NCBI GenBank assembly: GCA_029778715.1
Contig: JAKOPT010000027.1
Coordinates: 20,223 to 84,222, forward strand
Reading direction: 5' to 3'
DNA length: 64,000 bases
Source: Actinomycetes bacterium
GTDB lineage: Bacteria; Actinomycetota; Actinomycetes; Actinomycetales; Dermatophilaceae
In this document: one piece after another, positions 22,643 through 32,324 of the stretch
Layout of the letters: each line of letters begins with the position of its first letter
Numbering within the stretch: the stretch's first letter is position 1
The notes under the pieces: generated by a model
The model's input: only the letters and a program-made list of their open reading frames with translations
Databases searched by the model: none
Told to the model about the DNA's origin: nothing
Made by a program: the position numbers and the translations under genes

Positions 22643-23481
22643 CCGACCTGCCTTGGCGGGAGGCCCGGCCCCGCTGGGAGGCCGCCGAGGCGCTCGGGTT
22701 CGACCACGCGTGGACCTACGACCACCTCATCTGGAGCGGGCTGCCGGAGAGCCCGTGGACCGGTGCGTTCCCGACGCTGGCCGCGGCGGCGGCGGTGACC
22801 GAGCGGATCGGGCTCGGGACCTTCGTCGCCTCCCCGAACTACCGGCACCCCTACGTCCTGCTCCGTGACGCTGTCGGGCTCGCCGACATCTCCGGCGACC
22901 GCTTCCTCCTCGGGCTGGGCACCGGTGGGGACGGGGATGCGCAGCGGCTCGGGCTCGACCTCACGCTCAAGGAGCGCGTCGACCGGTTCCACGAGTACGT
23001 CGGGCTCCTCGACCGGCTCCTCCGCGAGGACCATGTCGACCATGCCGGGCGCTGGTATGCCGTTCGCGCCGCCCGGACCCTGCCCGGCCCGGCGCGTTCG
23101 CGGGTGCCGTTGTGGCTGGCCGGCAACGGTCCGCGGGCGGTGCGCCTGGCGGCCACGGTCGGGGATGCGTGGATCACCTATGGCGGGGTGGGGTCGACGC
23201 TCGCGGAGTGGTTCGCGCATGTGGGGGAGTTGGCGCAGCGGTTCGCGCAGGCCGAGGCGGCGGCCGGGCGGCAGGGGGTCCGCCGGGTGCTCTCGCTCGA
23301 CTCCTCGCCGCAGTTCTCGCTCGCCTCGGTCGAGGTGTATGCCGAGATGGCCGGGCGGGCGGCCGAGTTGGGGTTCACCGATGTGGTCGCGCATTGGCCC
23401 CGTCCCGACGGCCCGTATGCCGGGTCCGCGGCGGTTCTCGAGGCGGTGGCGTCGGACATCCTGTCCCCAGCCGCTCCCTGA
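22618..23481 (+). CDS. LLM-class flavin-dependent oxidoreductase
   Basis: AEALGFDHAWTYDHLIW, RIGLGTFVASPNYRHP, ISGDRFLLGLGTGG. Confidence 0.88.
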   Translation: MRHGIVLLTDLPWREARPRWEAAEALGFDHAWTYDHLIWSGLPESPWTGAFPTLAAAAAVTERIGLGTFVASPNYRHPYVLLRDAVGLADISGDRFLLGLGTGGDGDAQRLGLDLTLKERVDRFHEYVGLLDRLLREDHVDHAGRWYAVRAARTLPGPARSRVPLWLAGNGPRAVRLAATVGDAWITYGGVGSTLAEWFAHVGELAQRFAQAEAAAGRQGVRRVLSLDSSPQFSLASVEVYAEMAGRAAELGFTDVVAHWPRPDGPYAGSAAVLEAVASDILSPAAP

Positions 23482-23494
23482 CGCGCCTCGTTGA

Positions 23495-23564
23495 GACAGT
23501 CGAGTGAGGAGTTTTTGTCGCCTCCGCGCGGGTGCAGGCGACAAAAGCTCCTCACTCGACTGTC
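23495..23564. repeat. palindrome family C, copy 1
   Basis: GACAGTCGAGTGAGGAGTTTTTGTCGCCT...AGGCGACAAAAGCTCCTCACTCGACTGTC; related copy at 63033-63093. Confidence 0.9.
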
Positions 23565-23628
23565 TGGGAGGGAGGGCCAGGGCGGCCGGATGCCGGGCGC
23601 GCTCCCCGCGGGTGCGTACCCTGGGGGA

Positions 23629-23883
23629 GTGAGTGACGTGACCCCGCGCCGGACCCCGAACTTCTTCCGCTTCATCGTCACCGGCGCCATCGTCGGGTTC
23701 CTGATCGGGGCCCTCATCGCGTGGACGGGGATCTTCGAGGACCAGAGCGCGGCCGCCGCACGCAGTTACGTCCATGGCACGTCGTCCGGCGTCGGCCTCA
23801 TGGGCCTGTTCGGGGCCGGGCTCGGGGCCATGCTGGCCGCCGTCGTTGCCGTTCTCCTCGACCGCACCAAGGACGCCGGCTAG
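23629..23883 (+). CDS. small membrane protein (two predicted TM helices)
   Basis: FFRFIVTGAIVGFLIGALIAW and GLMGLFGAGLGAMLAAVVAVLL; GTG start. Confidence 0.7.
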   Translation: MSDVTPRRTPNFFRFIVTGAIVGFLIGALIAWTGIFEDQSAAAARSYVHGTSSGVGLMGLFGAGLGAMLAAVVAVLLDRTKDAG

Positions 23884-24016
23884 AGCCCTGGAGCGGTTTG
23901 GGGGTGCCGCCGGCGAGGTGACGTGAGCCGCGGCATACGCTCACCGGGCGGAAGCGGGGGAGAGGTCCACGAAAGGTGAGCACGCGGCATACCCGGGGGC
24001 ATGGGAGAATGGCCCG

Positions 24017-25546
24017 GTGCCTCGCGGAGACGGACGCCTGACCCACGACCTTTTGCCCGGTGAGAAGGGCCCCCAGGACGCGTGCGGCGTGTTCGGGGTG
24101 TGGGCGCCGGGGGAGGACGTCGCCAAACTCGCCTACTACGGGCTCTACGCGCTGCAGCACCGCGGGCAGGAGTCGGCCGGCATCGCGACCAGCGACGGGC
24201 ACCGGCTGCTCGTCTACAAGGACATGGGGCTGGTCTCGCAGGTGTTCGACGAGCGCTCGCTCGCCTCCCTGACCGGGCACTTGGCCGTCGGGCACTGCCG
24301 CTACTCGACCACCGGTGGCTCCACCTGGGAGAACGCGCAGCCCACCCTCGGCGGTCACGACGAGGGCACCGTCGCGCTCGCCCACAACGGCAACCTCATC
24401 AACTCCGCCGAGTTGCGGGCGCTCGTCGAGGAACGCACCGGCGAGGACGGCCACCGCGGCGAGTTGCGCTACGGCAACACGACCGACACCGCCCTGGTCA
24501 CCGCGCTGCTCGCCGACCACCCCGGCCGCACCCTGGAATCGGCGGCCCTGGAGTTGTTGCCGCTGCTGCGGGGGGCCTTTTGTTTCGTCTTCATGAGTGA
24601 GGACACCCTGTATGCCGCGCGCGACCCGCAGGGGATCCGCCCGTTGGTCTTGGGCCGCCTCGACCGCGGCTGGGTCGTGGCGTCCGAGACGGCGGCGCTC
24701 GACATCGTCGGGGCATCCTTCGTGCGCGAGATCCAGCCGGGGGAGTTGCTCGCCATCGACGCCAGCGGGTTGCGCTCGCGCCGGTTCGCCCCGCAGGACC
24801 CCAAGGGGTGCGTGTTCGAGTACGTCTACCTGGCCCGGCCGGACACGACCATCAACGAGCGGGCCGTCCATGAGGCCCGGGTCGAGATGGGTCGCATCCT
24901 CGCGCGTGAGCACCCGGTCGAGGCCGACCTCGTCATCCCGACGCCCGAGTCGGGCACGCCAGCCGCGATCGGCTATGCCCAGGAGTCGGGCATCCCCTAC
25001 GGGCAGGGGTTGGTCAAGAACGCCTACGTGGGGCGCACGTTCATCCAACCCTCGCAGACGATCCGCCAGTTGGGCATCCGGTTGAAGCTCAACCCGCTCA
25101 AGGAAGTCATCAAGGGCAAACGTCTTGTCGTCGTGGATGATTCGATCGTGCGCGGCAACACCCAGCGGGCCCTGGTACGGATGCTGCGCGAAGCGGGCGC
25201 GGTCGAGGTGCATGTGCGGATTTCGTCGCCGCCGGTGCGCTGGCCGTGCTTCTACGGGATCGACTTCGCGACCCGGGCCGAGTTGATCGCCACCGGGATC
25301 GGGGTCGAGGAGGTATGCCGCTCCATCGGCGCCGACACCCTTGGCTACATCTCCGAGGAGGGCATGATCGAGGCGACGTGCCAGCCGGCGGACCGGTTGT
25401 GCACGGCCTGCTTCACCGGGGTCTATCCGGTCGAGTTGCCCCCCGAGGACCAGTTGGGCAAGGACTTGCTGGAACTGGAGTTCGCCGGCGGCACGCCCCT
25501 GGATCGCCCGATCGACGTCGTCGCCCAGGCCCTCGCCCGCCCCTGA
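24017..25546 (+). CDS. purF: amidophosphoribosyltransferase
   Basis: DACGVFGVWAPGEDVAKLAYYGLYALQHRGQESAGIA, VVDDSIVRGNTQRALVRMLREAGA. Confidence 0.97.
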   Translation: MPRGDGRLTHDLLPGEKGPQDACGVFGVWAPGEDVAKLAYYGLYALQHRGQESAGIATSDGHRLLVYKDMGLVSQVFDERSLASLTGHLAVGHCRYSTTGGSTWENAQPTLGGHDEGTVALAHNGNLINSAELRALVEERTGEDGHRGELRYGNTTDTALVTALLADHPGRTLESAALELLPLLRGAFCFVFMSEDTLYAARDPQGIRPLVLGRLDRGWVVASETAALDIVGASFVREIQPGELLAIDASGLRSRRFAPQDPKGCVFEYVYLARPDTTINERAVHEARVEMGRILAREHPVEADLVIPTPESGTPAAIGYAQESGIPYGQGLVKNAYVGRTFIQPSQTIRQLGIRLKLNPLKEVIKGKRLVVVDDSIVRGNTQRALVRMLREAGAVEVHVRISSPPVRWPCFYGIDFATRAELIATGIGVEEVCRSIGADTLGYISEEGMIEATCQPADRLCTACFTGVYPVELPPEDQLGKDLLELEFAGGTPLDRPIDVVAQALARP

Positions 25547-25567
25547 CGCCCCCTCTCCCCTCTCTCC

Positions 25568-25633
25568 CTCTCCATCCATTCGAGGTAAAAACGCCGCGGA
25601 ATCCGCGCGTTTTTACCTCGAATGGATGGAGAG
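25568..25633. repeat. palindrome family B, copy 2
   Basis: CTCTCCATCCATTCGAGGTAAAAACGC...GCGTTTTTACCTCGAATGGATGGAGAG, extended arms. Confidence 0.92.
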
Positions 25634-25691
25634 CGCTGGGGCCTGTGGAAAACGCCGGCACCTCGTCGCCGCGAGTCGGCACGATCGATGC

Positions 25692-26618
25692 ATGAATGAC
25701 GAGCGCCTTCCTCGACGGCAGTTGCGTGACCTCGCCCCGCACGGGGTGATGTCCCGGGCCGAGTTGCATCACCATGGGTGGGACCGCGGCGCGGTCGCCC
25801 GGCAAGTCGCTGGTGACCGATGGGCAATGCACGGTCGGCAAACCGTCGCCCTGCACACCGGCGACCTCAGCGTCGAGGCGAATCGGTGGCGGGCGATCTG
25901 GGAAGTGGGCGAAGGGATCGCCGCACTCGATGGGGTGACCGCCCTGCAGGCCGCCGGACTGGAACGCTTCAACGACGACCGGGTGCATGTCTCGGTGCTG
26001 CACACCGCCTCGATCGAGGCTGTCGAGGGCGTGGTCATCCACAAGGTGATTCGCCGGTCCCCCGGGGAAGTCATGGCGCACGGCATACCGAGGGTTCGAC
26101 CCCCGATGGCGGCCATCCGGGCGGCGCGGTGGGCGGTGAGTGACCGCCAGGCGGCCCTCCTCCTCGTGATGCCGGTGCAGCAGGGCCTGGCAACGGGGGA
26201 GCAACTGATCCGATCCGCGCGGGCCTATCGAGGGCGACGCCGACGGGCGTTCGTGGGGACCGTGTGCCGCGACATTGCCGATGGGGCACAGGCCCTGGGG
26301 GAACTGGATTTCGCGGCCCTGTGCCGGGCTTGGGGTCTGCCGGAGCCGACGCGACAGGTTGTGCGCCAGTTCGGGTCGCGGCGCTGCTACCTGGACGCGG
26401 CCTGGGAGGACATTGGGTATGCCGTGGAGATCGACGGCTCACAGCACCAGTGGGGGATCGCCGACACCGACGACAGTTTCCGGCAGAACGACGTGGTTCT
26501 TGGCGGTGATCGGGTGCTGCGGATGACGCTCATGGGGCTGCGCTTGCAGCCGGTGCGGTTCATGGAGCAGGTGGTTCGTGGTTACCGCCTGTTCTCGGCT
26601 CATCGTCGGGCGAGTTGA
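25692..26618 (+). CDS. AbiEi-antitoxin-like / DUF559-type protein
   Basis: N-terminal RQLRDLAPHGVMSRAELHHHGWDRGAVARQVAGDRW; C-terminal AVEIDGSQH VSR/DUF559-like endonuclease-fold motif. Confidence 0.7.
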   Translation: MNDERLPRRQLRDLAPHGVMSRAELHHHGWDRGAVARQVAGDRWAMHGRQTVALHTGDLSVEANRWRAIWEVGEGIAALDGVTALQAAGLERFNDDRVHVSVLHTASIEAVEGVVIHKVIRRSPGEVMAHGIPRVRPPMAAIRAARWAVSDRQAALLLVMPVQQGLATGEQLIRSARAYRGRRRRAFVGTVCRDIADGAQALGELDFAALCRAWGLPEPTRQVVRQFGSRRCYLDAAWEDIGYAVEIDGSQHQWGIADTDDSFRQNDVVLGGDRVLRMTLMGLRLQPVRFMEQVVRGYRLFSAHRRAS

Positions 26619-26633
26619 CCGCCCTCGTGTCCG

Positions 26634-26685
26634 CCGATTCGAGGTAATAGCGCACGGATTCCGCGGCGTTTTTACCTCGAATCGG
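26634..26685. repeat. palindrome family B, copy 3 (inverted relative to copy 2)
   Basis: CCGATTCGAGGTAATAGCGCACGGATTCCGCGGCGTTTTTACCTCGAATCGG; its reverse complement shares CGCCGCGGAATCCG with copy 2. Confidence 0.9.
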
Positions 26686-26730
26686 TGAGGGGCGAGGGGA
26701 GAGGGGAGGACGCGCCGTAGGCTGGCGCAC

Positions 26731-27873
26731 GTGACTGAACCCACTGCGCCCGCCCCCATCACGTATGCCGCGGCCGGGGTGGACGTCGAGGCCGGCGACA
26801 AGGCCGTCGAACTCATGAAGGCCTCCGTGCGGGCCGCGACCCGCCCCGAGGTCCTCGGCGGGCTCGGCGGCTTCGCCGGGATGTTCGACGCCCGCGGGCT
26901 CGCGGCATACGACCACCCGGTCCTCGCGACGAGCACCGACGGGGTGGGCACCAAGGTCGCCATCGCGCAGGCACTGGACCGGCACGACACCATCGGTTTC
27001 GACCTTGTCGGGATGGTCGTCGACGACATCGTCGTCTGCGGCGCCGAACCGCTCTTCATGACCGACTACATCGCCTGCGGCAAGGTCGTGCCCGAGCGGA
27101 TCGCGGCCATCGTCGGCGGCATCGCGGCCGCCTGCGCCCAGGCCCGGGTCGCGCTCATCGGCGGCGAAACGGCCGAACACCCAGGGCTCCTCGGCGTCGA
27201 CGACTATGACGTCGCCGGGGCTGCTACCGGGGTCGTGGAGTATGCCGCGGTGCTCGGCCCCGCTCGGGTCCGCGCCGGTGACGTCGTGCTCGGCTTGGCC
27301 TCCTCGGGTCTGCACTCGAACGGTTTCTCGCTGGTGCGCAAGGTCATTGCCTCGGCTGGGTGGGCGCTGGACCGGGAGGTGCCGGAGTTCGGGCGCACTC
27401 TCGGGGAGGAGTTGCTCACCCCTACGCGCGTGTATGCCGCGGACCTCGTCGACCTGTTCGCCAACCCCGCCGTCGGGAAAGCCGGCGGGGTGCATGCCCT
27501 TTCGCACGTCACCGGCGGGGGGCTCGCGGCCAACCTGGCCCGCGTGCTGCCCGAAGGCGTTCACGCCAGGGTCGACCGCTCGACGTGGACTCCGCCGGCG
27601 GTCTTCGATGTCGTCGCCGGCCTCGGCCGGGTGCCCCAGTCCGACGTCGAACGCACCCTCAACCAGGGCGTGGGGTTCGTCGCCGTGCTCTCCGCGGACG
27701 CAGTGGCGGCGACGAGCGCCTTCCTGGAGGCGCGCGGCATACCGACCTGGGTGATGGGCGAGGTATATGCCTCCGCCGACGCCCCGATCGCCGACGGCAT
27801 CGAGGTCGTCCGGGGCGCCAAGGGCGTCGACGGCGGTTCGGTCCAATTGGTGGGCCGCCACCCCCGGCCGTAG
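26731..27873 (+). CDS. purM: phosphoribosylformylglycinamidine cyclo-ligase
   Basis: ITYAAAGVDVEAGDKAVELMK, TSTDGVGTKVAIAQALD, LIGGETAEHPG. Confidence 0.96.
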   Translation: MTEPTAPAPITYAAAGVDVEAGDKAVELMKASVRAATRPEVLGGLGGFAGMFDARGLAAYDHPVLATSTDGVGTKVAIAQALDRHDTIGFDLVGMVVDDIVVCGAEPLFMTDYIACGKVVPERIAAIVGGIAAACAQARVALIGGETAEHPGLLGVDDYDVAGAATGVVEYAAVLGPARVRAGDVVLGLASSGLHSNGFSLVRKVIASAGWALDREVPEFGRTLGEELLTPTRVYAADLVDLFANPAVGKAGGVHALSHVTGGGLAANLARVLPEGVHARVDRSTWTPPAVFDVVAGLGRVPQSDVERTLNQGVGFVAVLSADAVAATSAFLEARGIPTWVMGEVYASADAPIADGIEVVRGAKGVDGGSVQLVGRHPRP

Positions 27874-27965
27874 GGTCGCACGGGCCCTGGCGCCGCCGCT
27901 GCGGCCCGGTCCCGGACGGGGGGAGCGAGCCCCGGTCGGCGCCCACGGGCGGGTACCGTCGGGTC

Positions 27966-28886
27966 ATGCGCGCCATCACCATCGTTCCGGTCCCCGGCCC
28001 CGGTGCCGAGGACGTCCTCATCGGTCATGACGGCACGGTCTACACCGGCACCGACGACGGCTCCGTGTTCTCCGTCAGCCCCGACGGCAACCACATCCGC
28101 CGGATCGGCAACACCGGCGGCCGGCCGCTGGGTCTGGAGTGGCTCCCCGACGGTCGGCTGCTCGTCTGTGACGCCAAACGGGGGCTGCTCGCCATGGCGC
28201 TGGCCGACGGCCGCATCGAGACTCTCACCGACTCCGTCGCGGGCAAGCGGATGCTCTTTTGCAACAACGCGGCCGTGACCGACGACGGGACCATCTGGTT
28301 CACCGACACGAGCACCCGGTGGGGCATCGAGGAGTGGAAGTCCGACCTCATCGAGAACACGCGCACCGGCCGCCTGCTCCGATTGAGCCCCGGCAGCACC
28401 GAGCCCGAGGTCATCGTCGGCGGATTGAGTTTCGCCAATGGCGTGGCCAAGGCCCCGGACAGCAGTTTCGTCGTCGTCGCCGAGACCGGCGCCCGTGCCC
28501 TGCGCCGCCACTGGATCACCGGCGAGCAGGCGGGCCGCACCGAGAAGTTCGTCACCGATCTGCCCGCTCACCCCGACAACATCGCGCTCGGGTCCGATGG
28601 GCTCATCTGGGTCACGTACGCCTCGCCCACCGACGCCGCGCTCACGTTCCTCCACACCAAGGCTAAGCCGTGGGTCAAGGCCGCGGTGCTGCGCGCCCCC
28701 GACTACCTCAAACCGCAACCCAAGCGCACCGCCCGGGTCGCGGCATACGACCTGACCGGCACCCTCGTCCACGACGTGACCTGCGACGCGGCGAAGTGGT
28801 ACATGGCCACCGGCGTGCGCGAACACCACGGGCGGGTGTGGATGGGCAGCCTCATCCAACCGGCACTGGCCTGCTTCGACCTCTGA
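27966..28886 (+). CDS. SMP-30/gluconolactonase/strictosidine-synthase-like beta-propeller protein
   Basis: GRPLGLEWLPDGRLLVCDAKRGLLAM, GLSFANGVAKAPDSSFVVVAETG. Confidence 0.88.
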   Translation: MRAITIVPVPGPGAEDVLIGHDGTVYTGTDDGSVFSVSPDGNHIRRIGNTGGRPLGLEWLPDGRLLVCDAKRGLLAMALADGRIETLTDSVAGKRMLFCNNAAVTDDGTIWFTDTSTRWGIEEWKSDLIENTRTGRLLRLSPGSTEPEVIVGGLSFANGVAKAPDSSFVVVAETGARALRRHWITGEQAGRTEKFVTDLPAHPDNIALGSDGLIWVTYASPTDAALTFLHTKAKPWVKAAVLRAPDYLKPQPKRTARVAAYDLTGTLVHDVTCDAAKWYMATGVREHHGRVWMGSLIQPALACFDL

Positions 28887-28912
28887 CCTCCGACCTGACA
28901 CTGTCGCCGCGC

Positions 28913-29088
28913 GTCAACAATCGACCAATAGGTGGGTTGTTGACAGCGGCACTGGCGTTGAGAACCTCGGCGCGCCAACGGTGTGTCAACAATCGACCAA
29001 TAGGTGGGTTGTTGACAGCGGCACTGGCGTTGACACCCACGGCGCGCCAACGGTCTGTCAACAATCGACCAATAGGTGGGTTGTTGAC
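28913..29088. repeat. palindrome family A, three tandem copies (28913-28944, 28983-29014, 29057-29088)
   Basis: Three identical GTCAACAATCGACCAATAGGTGGGTTGTTGAC elements at 70/74-bp spacing with near-identical intervening DNA. Confidence 0.95.
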
Positions 29089-29143
29089 GCGACGGACGCA
29101 GATGGTGAGCGGCAACGTCGTCGGGGTGCGGCTGCGCCGCGCG

Positions 29144-29902
29144 TCAGGCCGGCTGCAGGCTGCCGCTGACCAGGTCGTGGACCCGGCGGAACCCCATCGC
29201 TGCATAGAGAGCGGCGGCGGTCGGGTTGTCGTCGTCCACGCCGAGGACGACGGCGGGTGCGTGCGCACCGATATCCACGAGGGCCTGGGTGAGCGCTCGG
29301 CCCAACCCGCGTCCCCGCTGCGCCGCTGCAATCGTGATGGAGGACAGTCGGATTGCTCCCGTCGGGGTGTATGCCGCGAGCCCGGTGCCCAGCACCGTTC
29401 CCCTCTCGTCGCGCAGGGCGACCCAGACCTCGCCGTCGGTTTCGGGCGGCAGCCACCGCGTGGTGTACTCGACGTCCACGAACGCCGCGGCGTGGGCCCG
29501 GGGCAGGCCGGCCTCGACACTCACCCCGTCGGGCAGCGGTCGGCGGCGCACCTCGTCGGGCACGACGAACAGCCATGACCACTCGCCGACGGCGCGCGCC
29601 CCCAGGGCAGCGAGCGCGTCCTGGCACTCGGTGCGCACCGTCATCGACCGTTCAGCCGCCCACGCGGGGTGCGTGCGCCACGGGCCGGCGAGGAGCCGAG
29701 CGACGTCGTCCGCCGGTCCGAGGCACATCCCACCGGCCCACCCCAACTGGGTCATCCGCCGGAACAGCACCGCGTCGCCGACCCGCAGCGGGGGTGCGAG
29801 CAACTCCGGCCCGACCTCGAACACCACGACCGGGTCACGGTCGACGGCAGCGAGCAGCGCGGCATACGAGTCGAGTTCGACCCAGGGGACGGATGAACTC
29901 AC
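29144..29902 (-). CDS. GNAT-family N-acetyltransferase
   Basis: LSSITIAAAQRGRGLGRALTQALVDIGAHA, DDDNPTAAALYAAMGFRRVHD. Confidence 0.88.
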   Translation of the reverse strand: MSSSVPWVELDSYAALLAAVDRDPVVVFEVGPELLAPPLRVGDAVLFRRMTQLGWAGGMCLGPADDVARLLAGPWRTHPAWAAERSMTVRTECQDALAALGARAVGEWSWLFVVPDEVRRRPLPDGVSVEAGLPRAHAAAFVDVEYTTRWLPPETDGEVWVALRDERGTVLGTGLAAYTPTGAIRLSSITIAAAQRGRGLGRALTQALVDIGAHAPAVVLGVDDDNPTAAALYAAMGFRRVHDLVSGSLQPA

Positions 29903-30534
29903 GAGATGACGATCTGCGGCCCAAAGAGGGCCATCGCGCCGAGGGCCCGCTCATGGTTGGCGACGCTGGAACCGGCGCACGCCTGCGCGATGACCCGCAC
30001 GCTCGCCCCGGCATCGGCGGCCGGGAGTGCGGTCGAGAGGACGCAGCAGTCGGTCGACACCCCGGTGAGCGCGATCTTGGCGCGCGCCCCGACCAGCGGC
30101 TCCAGCACCCCCCACTTGCCGAACGTGCCGGCCGTCACCGTCTGCCGCGCGACCCCGGCAAGCGCGGGCACGACGGCATAGAGCGGGTCGGTGTCGGGGA
30201 CGAGCGCGAACGGCCACTCGCGGTAGTACGGCGTCCACGACCCGCCAAGGCCGGGGTCGGCGACGAACCGGGTGACGATCGTGCGGTCCGGCCCGTATGC
30301 CGCCGCGAGTGCGGCGATCCGCGGCTCGACACCCGCCCACAGCGGCGAGCCCCACGGGGAGGTCGCCGGGGAGGCGAAGATCGCCTGCGGGTCAATGATG
30401 ACGAGCCATTCGTCGTCATCGACCGGCCCGTATGCCGCCGCCGGCCCCCCGCTGAGGCCCGGGGCCGCGTCGGGGGAGGGGGCCGGGGACTCGGGGAAGC
30501 CGGTCGGGGACTCGGGGGAGTCGGTCGGGCTCAC
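29899..30534 (-). CDS. isochorismatase-family cysteine hydrolase
   Basis: LVIIDPQAIFASP, LTGVSTDCCVLSTALPAADAGASVRVIAQACAG. Confidence 0.88.
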   Translation of the reverse strand: MSPTDSPESPTGFPESPAPSPDAAPGLSGGPAAAYGPVDDDEWLVIIDPQAIFASPATSPWGSPLWAGVEPRIAALAAAYGPDRTIVTRFVADPGLGGSWTPYYREWPFALVPDTDPLYAVVPALAGVARQTVTAGTFGKWGVLEPLVGARAKIALTGVSTDCCVLSTALPAADAGASVRVIAQACAGSSVANHERALGAMALFGPQIVIS

Positions 30535-32054
30535 GCGCGGCCCTCCTGACGGGCCACGGTGCCGCGGCGCGCGGCATACGTGACCAGGAACGACAGCGCG
30601 AGGGCGAGCAGCACGCCGAGGTTGGCGTAGGCGAACGTGCCCTCCCAGTAGGGGGCGCCATCGCCCTCGGTGACGTAATGCCCGAGGCCGAGGGGCTCGA
30701 GGAGGAAGCCCTGCCAGTTGTTCCACGAGGCGTCGGCGGCGAAGTTGTTGACGACCAGGCCCCAGCCGAGGATCGAGGTGACTATCATCGTGGCGATCGA
30801 GGTCCAGTCCCAGGCGCCGTAGCGGCCCGCGGGGTCGAAGAGCGCCTCCTCGTCGTAGTCGCGCCGCCGTAGGGCGATGTCGGCGATCATGATGCCCGCC
30901 CACGAGGCGAGCGGCACGCCCAAGGTGATGAGGAAGGACTGGAACGGGTTGATGAAGTTCTGGGCGACGAAGACGACATAGAACGTGCCGAGCGTGAGGA
31001 TGACGCCGTCGACGAGGGCGGCCATCGGGCGGGGGACGCGCAGCCCGAGGGAGAGTAGGGTCAGCCCGGAGGAGTAGATGCCGAGAACCGCGCCGGACAC
31101 CAGGGCCAGGATCGCGGCGATGAGGAAGGGCACGAGGACCCAGGTGGGGAGCAGAGTGGCGAGCGTCCCGATGGGGTCGGCGCCGATCCCCTCCTTGACC
31201 TTGTCGTCGGAGCCGGCCAGGGCCAGGCCGTAACAGACGAGGAGCGACGGGGCCAGCGCCCCGCCGAAGGTGTTCCACCCGACGATGGCCGCCCCGCTGG
31301 CGTCCCGGTGCTGGTATCGCGACCAGTCGGCGGCGATGTTGATCCAGCCCAGGCCGAAACCGGTCATCACCATGACCAACGCCCCGATCATCGCGCCGAT
31401 GCTGCCCGAGGGGATTGCGGCCAGCTTGGCGCCGTCGATGTGGCTCACGGTCAAGGCGACGTAGAGGATGGTGATCGCCCCGGTGATCCAGGTCAGCCAC
31501 GACTGCATCCGCATGATGATGTGGTAGCCCGCGACCGAGGCCGAGACGATGAGGGCGGCGACGAGGATGGCCGCGACGATCTTGGTCGCCGTTCCCCCGC
31601 CCCACCCGAGGCGCTCGAAGATCGTCGCCGTCGCGAGCACGGCCATGATGGCGAGGAACGTCTCCCAGCCGATGGAGACCAGCCAGGAGATGACGCCGGG
31701 CACCTTCTGCCCGCGCACCCCGAATGCCGCCCGCGAGAGGATCATCGTCGGGGCCGACCCGCGCTTGCCGGCGATGGCGATCACCCCGCACAGGGCGAAC
31801 GACACGACGACGCCGATGACGGTGACGACGAGCGCCTGGGCGAGGGAGATGCCGAAGCCGAGGACGAACGCGGCATACGAAATGCCGAACACCGAGACGT
31901 TGGCGGCAAACCACGGCCAGAACAGGTCGCGGGGGCGAGCGGTGCGCTCGGCTTCGTCGATGATCTCGATGCCGGTGGTCTCGACGCCGAGGCGACGCAC
32001 TTCACGCGCCGTGGGTGCCGAGGGTGAACCGGATGGAGCGGGTGGCGTGCTCAT
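30531..32054 (-). CDS. purine/cytosine permease-family (NCS1) transporter
   Basis: RPRDLFWPWFAANVSVFGISYAAFVLGFGISLAQAL, multi-TM, start overlaps the downstream hydrolase. Confidence 0.9.
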   Translation of the reverse strand: MSTPPAPSGSPSAPTAREVRRLGVETTGIEIIDEAERTARPRDLFWPWFAANVSVFGISYAAFVLGFGISLAQALVVTVIGVVVSFALCGVIAIAGKRGSAPTMILSRAAFGVRGQKVPGVISWLVSIGWETFLAIMAVLATATIFERLGWGGGTATKIVAAILVAALIVSASVAGYHIIMRMQSWLTWITGAITILYVALTVSHIDGAKLAAIPSGSIGAMIGALVMVMTGFGLGWINIAADWSRYQHRDASGAAIVGWNTFGGALAPSLLVCYGLALAGSDDKVKEGIGADPIGTLATLLPTWVLVPFLIAAILALVSGAVLGIYSSGLTLLSLGLRVPRPMAALVDGVILTLGTFYVVFVAQNFINPFQSFLITLGVPLASWAGIMIADIALRRRDYDEEALFDPAGRYGAWDWTSIATMIVTSILGWGLVVNNFAADASWNNWQGFLLEPLGLGHYVTEGDGAPYWEGTFAYANLGVLLALALSFLVTYAARRGTVARQEGRA

Positions 32055-32132
32055 ATGGCGAGCATGGCAGATGCCACCGACAACGTCACTGACCCGGGGA
32101 TGCTCCACTGGGACAGCGGCGCGGAACCACGG

Positions 32133-32324
32133 TCACCGTCGACCGGTCGCCCACTGCTCGTAGTCGTCCTCGTCCTCGTCCTCGTCGAACGGCTCGGACC
32201 AGGTCCGTCCGCCGGTCTGCGAGTGCAGTTCGCGCTCAAGCGCACTGAGGTCGGTGTTCGGGCTGTAGTACTTCAGCTCGCGAGCGACCTTCGTCTGCTT
32301 GGCCTTGGCTCGGCCGCGCCCCAT
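32133..32324 (-). CDS. DUF3073 domain-containing protein
   Basis: MGRGRAKAKQTKVARELKYYSPNTDLSALERELHS. Confidence 0.92.
   Translation of the reverse strand: MGRGRAKAKQTKVARELKYYSPNTDLSALERELHSQTGGRTWSEPFDEDEDEDDYEQWATGRR

Noticed and set aside
28913-29088. CRISPR-like array (32-bp repeats, 38-42-bp spacers)
   Set aside because: The spacers are nearly identical to each other, repeats also occur singly elsewhere (2587, 18188), and no cas genes are present.
28670-29578. 302-aa ORF containing repeated VNNRPIGGLLT peptides as a repeat protein
   Set aside because: The peptide repeats are translations of the intergenic family A palindromes, read through past the end of the SMP-30-like gene and antisense to a GNAT gene.
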